Assembly (NCBI GenBank): GCA_033980235.1 | Contig: CM067075.1 | Span: 19,976,844-20,040,843, forward strand | Source: Diadema setosum | Lineage: Eukaryota; Echinodermata; Echinoidea; Diadematoida; Diadematidae | Length of the DNA: 64,000 bases | Direction: 5' to 3' | In this document: positions 50,101 through 60,339 of the stretch, piece by piece | Layout: each line of letters begins with the position of its first letter | How positions within the stretch are numbered: the first letter of the stretch is position 1 | The notes under the pieces: generated by a model | What the model saw: the letters and a program-made list of their open reading frames with translations, nothing else | What the model was told of the DNA's origin: nothing | Databases searched by the model: none | Program-made: the position numbers and the translations under genes

Positions 50101-53100
50101 AATTTATAGGTTTTGGATATTAATTGAGGTCTAAAATGACTGGCATTGAACATCTCTGCCCTACTTTGGCAAAAGGAAGCAAGTGACAAAAGTGACATTT
50201 TTCGTAAAAGAGCAAAATGTGTCTGTCATTTACACTGACGTCAATGGACTATCATGATGTCTTATCTAATATATCTCTTAATAGGATGAGTGTTTCTGCA
50301 TGAAATTTGGCCTGGAAGAAGAGCTCATTATGTGAATTTTGAAAACACCAATAACTCAGATTTGGATGGTATGTCACTTGCTTCCTTTTGCCAAAGTAGG
50401 GCAGATCTGTAGTCACATGCTTACTTCATGAATCATTTACGCATGAATGACAGGTATTGTTCCTTTGGAATAATATCCTCTACCCTCTTCTGCTTTTCAT
50501 CTTGAAGACAGTGCATGCTTTCATCCATTCTCACATTCACTTAGTATAAATATTATTCTTCCATTATGACAGACTGTCACGGGCAAATTGTAGATAGGAC
50601 ATTGACTGTGAATTTGATTGATTCTTTTAATGAGTAATTTGATTTACAGAAAAGAAAACAATTTCAAAATATTTGGAATTTGGCTTTTAAATGAATTAGA
50701 GCTCGGTTGCAGCGCCCTCTCACGACCGTTCGCTGAACTTCAATCGAATCCTGAGTATTGCTTTGGGTCTGGTAAAGTGCCCACCGGAACCACTTGTACC
50801 TTTAGCTGCAAACCTGACCTGACCTTCCTAGGTGATCATCAACCTTTGACCTGCTTATCTTCTGGTGACTGGAGTGACGAATTTAACCTCCTTTCTCTGG
50901 AATGCAAAGGTAATGTTTATTTGTTTCTTTTTATTAATACCAGACAGTTTTGCTCCAGCTTTAGTTCATAATAGATATTTTTTATGTGTTACAGAGTTTC
51001 CATAATCAGTATGGTATTCTATGCAGTATGCAACACTATTGACTGTACTGTTTCTGCCCAAGTTTGACCAAACATTTGAGCCACGGTTCCTTTTAGTTCT
51101 CAAGTAATGCATGTACTCTTCGGCCTACTTACAGAACTTCTTACAGCAATATCCGACTCAGCAATAGCAACTATGTTTGCAAGATTTAAAAATATTAATA
51201 TTTGATAATTACATTTTATGACAAATGGGGAAATATTGTCGAAAAATAATGTGTTTTCTAGCGAATTCCTGGTGTAAAGCTAGTGTTTCTCTTACCCCGA
51301 TTTGATCCAGGTTTTTCTTTTGCGACATAATGCTCGAAGTATGGTTGGGTGTTCATAATATCGGACACCTAACGTTTTTTTATCAATAGAAACGTGAAAA
51401 ATCTCACAATTTGCCTGAAATTTTACTCACGTGTGGAGAAAATACTCCGGATTCACAAGCGCGCACTGAAAATGCGATCTGAGGTACGCGCTCTAGATGG
51501 CGGCTTCGAACGCGTGGGGTGTCATTTTTTCCGCACTCAGTTGCCGGGCTCATATCGACCGACCACCCCGCCCTCTATTGACAATACGTATAAAGCGTAC
51601 TTAAACGCGTTTTTTCGACAAGCTGCTGTTTTTTTCTAGTCGTAATTTTTTTCCCCAATAATATTTGAATATATTTTGAATCCTTCGATATTACTTTTGA
51701 AGGACTGTTTGATGAATTTGACTTGATTTTCATTAGGAAACTTTTCATCGTAATTGAAATAAATTAGATGAGTCGGTTTGTTTTTTCACATTCATTTCTC
51801 GTTTCTGCATCAACTCGTACGGTCGTAGCGGGCGACAAAATGTTTATGTCATGTGTATGTGTAACGTGTGTGCACGATCGTACAAGCGGCGGTGACAATT
51901 TTGCGGTCAAAATCGTCAAATTTATTACGGAAGGATACTCTACATCTAACAACGAGTTAGCAAAAGTAGGCCTAGTTATATGTAACGTTAGTTACACGAT
52001 AAACCTTATTCGATTTTGCTAAATTTCGGTAATTTAGAGGGAATACTTAGTTGTTTTCGCCACATTTTACTCGGTAGCGTAGCCCAGTGAAGAATCGAAC
52101 ACCGTTGCGCGTAGTCCCATGCGTACATTTTCTTTCTGTACGCGCAATGCCATTATAATGCGCGGTCGGTCGTTATGGACCCGGTCGGTGGGTTGGACCC
52201 CTACCATACTTTGTTTTTTCTGTCTGCTGTTACTTCTTCCATTTTACTATTTCCTTTTCTGTCTATTTTGTCCTCTTCTTCTTCTCTTTCTCTTCCCCAC
52301 TTTTTGTAGTGTGTGTATGTTCTTTTTTCCTGTGGATTATGACATAAAAACATACCGTTATTTTCGTTTTTTGTGTATCATTAAAGATGCATGTCAAATC
52401 TCAATAATTATATCGTATATTTTATTGACAAATCGTTTTACTCGAATTGAATTTTGTCAAAACGCAGACACCGAGGCTCCGTACATCACCTCTTGCCCTA
52501 CTGAGCCAATCACCGCCATTCGAACAGAGATTTGGGGAGTTCAGGTGACCTTTGACCCACCCACTGCTGAAGATAAGGTCACTACGGAGCTAAGGGTCAC
52601 TACCTACCCACCTGACCTAGGTTCACCCTATAACTTTACCTCCGACACGACTTGCCGCTACACATTCAGCGATTCAGCCAACAACAGCGCATCCTGTGAT
52701 TTTGACGTGTCGGTCACAAGTAAGACTGGCTCTCATATATGTCTCCTCTTTATACAGCTGATCATCTTCATTCATTGGCACATCGAGAAATGTGAATCTT
52801 TTTACACTTCTGTATAATTACAGTTAGCGAAGTCCTTGGGACGGGCAGTTTTCTTTCGTTACATCGAAATTTCGTTATTACCGTGTTCGTTATAACAGGA
52901 GTGCGCTGTATAATTCTGATCACGTCCGCTATGACCGCAGGGCAGCGTGATTTCATAGCTGATTGTAACGTATTACGATGTATATCGATTATGGCGTTAT
53001 CCATCAGAAAGTGTAATATTCATTTCACAGCAAGACATTCTCAGATCTTTATCTAAACTAGGCGCCTAATTTTTTTCTAAGTGCTTGTCATCAGGTTTAT

Positions 53101-56100
53101 CTTTCCCATGTCTGACCAAAAATGAGATTAACCATGTCAGACACAACATGTAACGAGTACGAGTACGTTACAAATTACCTCTTGCCCTTTTATTATTGAT
53201 GTAAACGCTTTTGAAAGGGAAAGTGCAGCGAAAGAAGAAAGCCATAAGTTTACGTATACTAAGATTTCGTGAATTGAGGTAGATTTTGTAGCTAAGTTGC
53301 TGTTAATACTGCGGTTGATGTTTGTTATTCCTTTAGGTCTGTTAATCCGAAAATGAGAAAAAAAGGTTCATTAATCCCAACATTTCTAGCGTAATTCTGA
53401 AGGTTCGTTATTCCGAAGATTCGTTGATCCAAACATGATATCAGGTTCGTTATTCCGAAGATTTGTTAATCAAAAAGGAAGGTGCCTACTAAAGAACATT
53501 ATAGAATTACAAAGCTTATTTCGTTTTCGGGTTAGGTTAAAAGAGCCTTCGGAATAACGAAATTTGTTTCATCTTGAATAATTCAGACTAACGAACTTGC
53601 GGAATATCGGATCTTCGAAAGAACGGACTGTGACCTCTTTTACTGATCTTTTCCTATTTTTTTTATTTTCCTGTCAGATGAGGTGACGCCTGAGATCACG
53701 TATTGTCCTCCCGGGCGAAACATCACAACAGATTTGTTTGTTTCTGAAGTTTTCTGGGAGAAACCGACATACCTTGATGTACCTGACATTGAGCTTCAGG
53801 TTTTCTGTAACGTAGCAGACAATCCCATACAACTACCCCTGGGTGATCATCAAATCGTCTGCTATGTAGTCAATCCAGAGAGCCAGCTGCAGGTGGAGTG
53901 TACAACAGATATCAGCCTTCGACGTGAGTTCGAATTCCAGTGTGTCTGAACTTAACAAAATGTGATCAGAAATTAGAAATGTAGGTTAAATTGTCGTATT
54001 TTTTTTGTTTTTGTTTTTTTGCTGTATCCATAGATCAGTCAAGATTTCCTGCACAAATAAACAACAGTAAATACGAAACATCTGTTTTCTTTAAAAAAAA
54101 AATAACCAAAAACCAACGTGATCAGAAACAACAGCAATGCCGAAAAAAGAAAATGGGATACTACGGGAGGTGACTGTCTTGACTCAGCTAGTTAGAGAGT
54201 TACATTATCGTTTTTAAATATAGAGTTGCATTTTTGTTCTAAGAATAATGAGTTTACTAGCCCTGTCTGTGCTGGAAGTAGATGGATTCTCCTTGTTCCA
54301 CACTGTCTGCATTTAAGAAAACGATCTTGACAAGCGTATCACAATCGATGTATGAGTGCCAAACGAATGGGATGCGAGTCACACCTGCTCGAGACTTTTA
54401 ACAACAACTGAAAAAAAAAAACATTCACGAGGGAATAATAGCAAAGGCATATTATAGAAGAGAGAAAAGGTGGATGGCTGATATCACACCATCACTTTCG
54501 TCTCCATCTCAACCCGAAGATCATTCCCAGTCCTTGTCAGATAGCCGTGTATGCACTGAAATCACATCCGGTATGAATGCCGACATAATAGCCAGACAAT
54601 TATTTTTGTCTGATTTCCTTCATTCAGCGGTGGAGTGTATTCCTCTACAGCCACCGAGAAACGGCTTTCTGGCCTGCGACGAGTTTGCATCCGGGCGATT
54701 TTGCAGCGTCTTGTGCAACGACCAACACGATATACCGCCCCCTTTGTCAAGGAGCATTCCCGCCCTCTACGTCTGCGGGATGTCTGGCAGCTGGTTACCA
54801 AGCAACAAGGTTCCTGACTGCACAAGTTAGTGTAGAATATACAAACACAGGCGACTCCCGTTAGGCTGCTTTCACATAGAAGTATTCGGTATTCGCTATT
54901 CGCTATTCGCTATTCGAGCACCGAATACACCACCACCCGCACCGTCAACTCACCATCCCATGTAGTGAGGATTTCTTCCTCCTACATCGCAGCAAATCTT
55001 ATTAACAATTTCTAAACTGCATCAGAATGTCGGTCTACATGCTTATATTTGCTAACGGGCAAATCCAGACCAAAAGTGTCATTATTTCATAAACGAGAGA
55101 CGGTATACGCTGCAAGAAAATCGAACAAGCTCGATTCCCACTTTGCTATACTTTTCGCAGGTATTCGTTACTTTCGAATAGTGCCCTCTTATGTGAACCG
55201 GTGTGAGGAAATCCTATCGTTCGATTCAAGCTATTCGCGTGCCCTCGAAAAACGAGCCCGAATACCCGAATAGTATACTTCTATGTGAAAGCAGCCTTAT
55301 GGCGTATTCCTCGGAACGCGCTTTTTATCTTCTTCTTCTTTCATAGGCAAGCGAGAGGTTATCTCATGAATATACATTACACAGACAGTGGAAAGTCCCG
55401 AATCTCTCATAAATTAGCATAACTCAGCGCGACTGCAACTACCAAGTACTATATACATTATTGTGTACCAAAGGAGGTACCACCTTGCGTGTAAACACAT
55501 ACATTGTAGACGTGTGTGTGTGTACACGAGCACAAGATATTCATCTGTGTATTGTATCTGTCTGCATCCACTGCACCCACAGTGAGAAAATGAATTACTG
55601 TGTGAAATACAAAAATCATTACAAGTACGTACATGTACATGGAAGTAAGTTCATTGAACAATAAATGACGAATAAGGAATTACATAATAGATAATATAGA
55701 TCTACTGAAAAGCAGTTTTAAATAAATGAGTCTTGAGGGCAGGTTTAAAACAGTCAGCATTCGAAATAATGGATAACTTGAGGTAACTAGTTCCAAGGTA
55801 AGGTCCAGCACGTGCGAACTTTGGGTTTAGTGTTCCCTTTAAATCATAATTAGCATGCGGATTCTGGCATGGCGTCGAGATTGGTCTTGTCAACAACATA
55901 TTGACGAGGGCCTTCGGTGCGGTAAGTTGGTTGCCGATTCGCTCGGTACAGCAGAGCTCACTATCCAGCTGTTGGATGTTCCAGAGAAATGTGAACATTT
56001 TTGAACGTTTGAACTGAGACGTTTGACGTTCGACTCACCTCCCTGAATGTTCCTACTGATCTTATCATTCGGACAAGTTTCTTGTATACTACCATCAGTC

Positions 56101-57387
56101 TGTTCTACGAAGGACATAGTTCCATGGTTCTACCAAGGAGGTTGTTATGGGATGTGGGGTGTACGTGGGTTGCTGGGTGCTGGGTGTTTCTTTCATTAAC
56201 AGTTGCCACGGAACTTTTTAATTCTACTTCTTCAAGTTCAGATCGCATTTGGTGCACGCAACCACCAGCTTGCAGACAGTTATCAGTTCACCGACGATTT
56301 GTGCACGCGTACACCAACGCACACAGACACACACATACACACAACACACATCTCTGTTTGAACACACGCAGAACTATGAAAACTTCAATAAAATCGAGGT
56401 TTCGCTGCCCTGCCTAATGAATATTCATGATGTAATCTCTCGTTTTGCTATATACGAAAAAAAAAAAAAAAAGGCCAGGGAGTTTTCTTTCGTTACAGCC
56501 GCACAAATAAGTATATGAAATATAATTACAGATAATAATTTTTGGACCTAACTATGAACTTGGTTGTAACGAAAATTCATCGTTATATCCGTGTCAGATG
56601 AAACTGGTATGCACTGTATGCAAATTTTGAATGTGGTATCTCTCTGTACCGCGAACCTCTACCGAGTGTATACTGTTAAAGAACGGTTGTATTTCAAATT
56701 GTCATTGCACGACCAAAAAAAAAAAACAACATAAAAATGTATTATATTAAAATTTCCACATGAGGCAAGGGCGGATCCAGAAATTTCGTAAAGGGAAGGC
56801 GCCTTTACAAAATATACCAGTTCGTAATTCCACTTTGCGTATGAGCAGAAAAAGGTCATTTGTACCAACAGGCATTTTGGTTTGTAAATTCACTGAGATA
56901 AGCATCTGTGATGCGATGATTATTCACGTGATCCTTATCTAAATGGTGCTTGCTAATGCCAGCACATCCACCTGACAGCGAGAATGGTATTTCACAATAT
57001 GAAAGGAAATAGACTGTTATTGCATTCTTTATTGCATTCAATACAAAACAATGAAATGGATGCCTGCTAAATTGTCAACTGATGGAGTATTCTGAGCTCA
57101 CGACATTCTTTGAACATGAATTCAATAAATTGTTACGTCGGGCAAGCTTATGTATTATGCCGCTTTGAGAACGAGTGAAGTGCCTAACCAACTGAGAAAA
57201 AAGAAAGGTCATTTGTTCCAATGTGTACATAGCTAATTACGAACTGGCTTATCAAAGGGGAGCGCACGCGCCCCATTTTTCTTTTTTATTTCTTTTGTTT
57301 TAACAAAAAAGTAAAGAGGGGGCGCGCGCCCGGTGCGCCCCCTCTGGATCCGCCACTGTGACTCGGCCAACTTTACAGCAGTGAAGA

Positions 57388-57429
<42 letters not shown>

Positions 57430-57493
57430 GTCTGTAAGCATGTGTGATTATTTGCTGTTACTACGATGTCCTTGCTGCGAAAAGAAGAGACTG

Positions 57494-57540
<47 letters not shown>

Positions 57541-60302
57541 GTTTTGTTTTTTCCGGAGGATAGGATTGTAGTTAACCAAGATTTATTCATGATGGTTGCG
57601 TGTGATTTGCAATTGTTGTACCCTATTAAAGTTTCTCTGAAATATAATTGCACGAAAATGTTACTAAGAACAAAATCTTAGACACATTAGTTCACAAAAT
57701 AGGCCATTAATAATGGGCGTACTTTCACCAGTAAGCTTCAATACCCCGATGCAGGCAAGCGCGTGGCTTCCCGCCTGAACCTCCCGTTGGATGTCATGTA
57801 CTTCGACGGTGACTGCTCGAACAAAGACGGGCTGAGAGAAGCATTCATTGCGATATTCCGCGAGAGCAGCTTCGCCGGCCTGTGTGCAGTGGGCTATGAT
57901 TGCACGGTAGATCAGGTTTCGATATCCTGTGGGCCTATCGATAGTAGGAGAAAGAGATCGATCCTGGCAGAAAAAGGACTGGACAGCCACGATAGTGACG
58001 TCATCAACACAGCTACCGTGTCGATTGTGAGTTTCTAGGGCTGGAGATAATCTCTGAAAGTGAGATACAAGGCCTATGATTCCCCCCGTTTATTTGGTAA
58101 TCAGAATTAACGGCAGTTACAGTAACTCCAAGAACATTATAAAGCCGCAAAGGATAACAAAGAAATAAAGAATTTGATTGTAAAAGGGGTTAAACGCCAA
58201 TATAAACATTTCAAAGTACATTCATCATTATATAGAGCAAAATAAAACATTCCCAGTGATACCTCACTTGTATCATAAAAAAGAGATATCATTGAAGTTA
58301 TGATTTAAGATATTCAATATTTGTGTTTTTTTCATATTTCTCGGTTTTAAGGAGCTTTAACCTCAAATATCTCAAGTTGTCAACAGCAATGGAATTAACT
58401 CATTCTGCTATCAAGCTCTTCATTTACTAGGAATTGTCTCACTGAGAAGAGACGGATGGCATCTCATTTCAGAGTACCATGTCATCTATGAAATCAAATA
58501 TGTGTAATCATGATAATAAAAAAAAAACCCACTGACAACAGTTGGCAGGCCGTACACTTGCATTCTTTTCCCACTGAGATAGCAGTGTTCCACCTGTCCT
58601 CATTTTCATCAAAATGTGTCTGCTGCAGGTGGTTGGAGTGAACCCAAACAACTCTCTACCTGGCAACCCGTCGAGCCTGCGGGCTTCAACGATGGTCAAA
58701 GACATTACGGCACACGTACAGCAGCGTACTGAAGAACTCTTCAGTCAGACTGGCGAGGCACAAGGGACTGGGCGATATCGAACATCCCTCCGTTTTGGGC
58801 CACCTAGCATTGAGTGCGATTATGGCTATGTAGCAGACAACGACAAGCATATTTGCAGTAAATATGGATTTTCATTCTTGGTTTTTATCAGAATTGATTC
58901 TGGTTTGTATTCGTGAAACCATAATGATTTTTGATAATTATGTTAATAGAGTCATTGTTATGGGGGTTAAGACTTCAGCAAATATACAAATACATATGCA
59001 TCAGTTGGTTTTCAAAACAGATTGAAACTGGCGTAATGTTAATTTTTCATCCGTTTAGAATGAAAATGGCCACAGTTTATTGCATGTATGCCGAAATGAA
59101 AAACTTTAGTCAATACACTGAATGAACACAGCGATTTATATGAAAATATCAACATTTTACAGAAATTAACCAAGAATGAAGAATGGAAATTAACCGTTTG
59201 CAGTAGACTTACAGAAGTTGAGTACAATGGACTCGAAAAAGATTTGGAATCAAAACAAATTCAAGTAAATTCAAGGCATTTTGTGGGTTCTTTCAGTTGC
59301 ATGCCCCTCAGGTTACTTTGCTCAGCTAAAGACTAACGAGTGCGCCCTATGTGGGAGAGGTTTCTACCAAGACGAAGAGGGTCAGACTGAGTGCAAAAGT
59401 TGTCCAGTAGGAACGACGACAGCTAAACAGGGAGCTAGTGACATCAGCCAGTGTGAAGGTGAGAAAAAATCGAAGAACACTGAACGGGGCACGATAGGAC
59501 ACTATCATGAGCAGACATTCCGTGATGCGACACAAAATGAGGACACTAAACGCTTAAACCCTTGTGTGTGTAAAATGTTTAAGACTAGAGAATACGCCAG
59601 TTCGGGACTCCACTTTCGGCAAGAGCACAAAAAGATTTTTGTACCAACAGGGCATTTTGGTTTTTTAAATTCACCGAGATAAGCTTATGTGATTTTATGA
59701 TTATTCAAGTAATCCTTACAAATGGTGCTTGCCAGCACATCCACCTGACAGCAAAATAGGTAATTTGGCAATGAAAAATACTGTATTAAAACAATGTAAA
59801 ACATTCAACGCATTTAATGGAAACTTTCCCGCGTGTTCATTGATTGATTTTTCTGGTCACATGTTTTGTCTACGTTTGTTCATTTTTTGTTTGTTTGAAC
59901 ATGACTGATGAATTCTATAAATTGTTAAGTAGACCAAGTTCATGCATTCTGTCACTCTGAAAACGAGTGAAGTGCCTAACCAACTGAGAAAAAAGAAAGG
60001 TCATTTGTACGCATGTGCACATGAGCTAACTCTGAACTGGCTTATTTCAATTATGTGTTATTTTTGAACTTTTAATGATTCCATGGTCTTGTTTGATATG
60101 GCCTTGTCATTGTGTGAGAAAAAAAAGACTTATCAAGAGGTAAGTGCAAGTGATCATTCCTTGAGATGAATCTGTTTCACGATAATTGCTGTATTATATG
60201 TAAATGACAGTTTTAATATTTCACATTCATCTCATCGATTTACATGTATTTATTTACCGTCACTTCAGCGATCGCGTCATAGTGAGTGGACAGCTTGTTT
60301 GA

Positions 60303-60339
<37 letters not shown>

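Noticed and set aside
54474..54627. Extending CCP16 upstream to an ATG at 54474
   Set aside because: The frame is open, but a good acceptor (CATTCAG) lies exactly at the phase-1 start used by the other CCP exons, and the upstream residues match no domain.
57300..57653. His/Thr-rich minus-strand ORF
   Set aside because: It is a translation of the (CA)n complement of two GT microsatellites.
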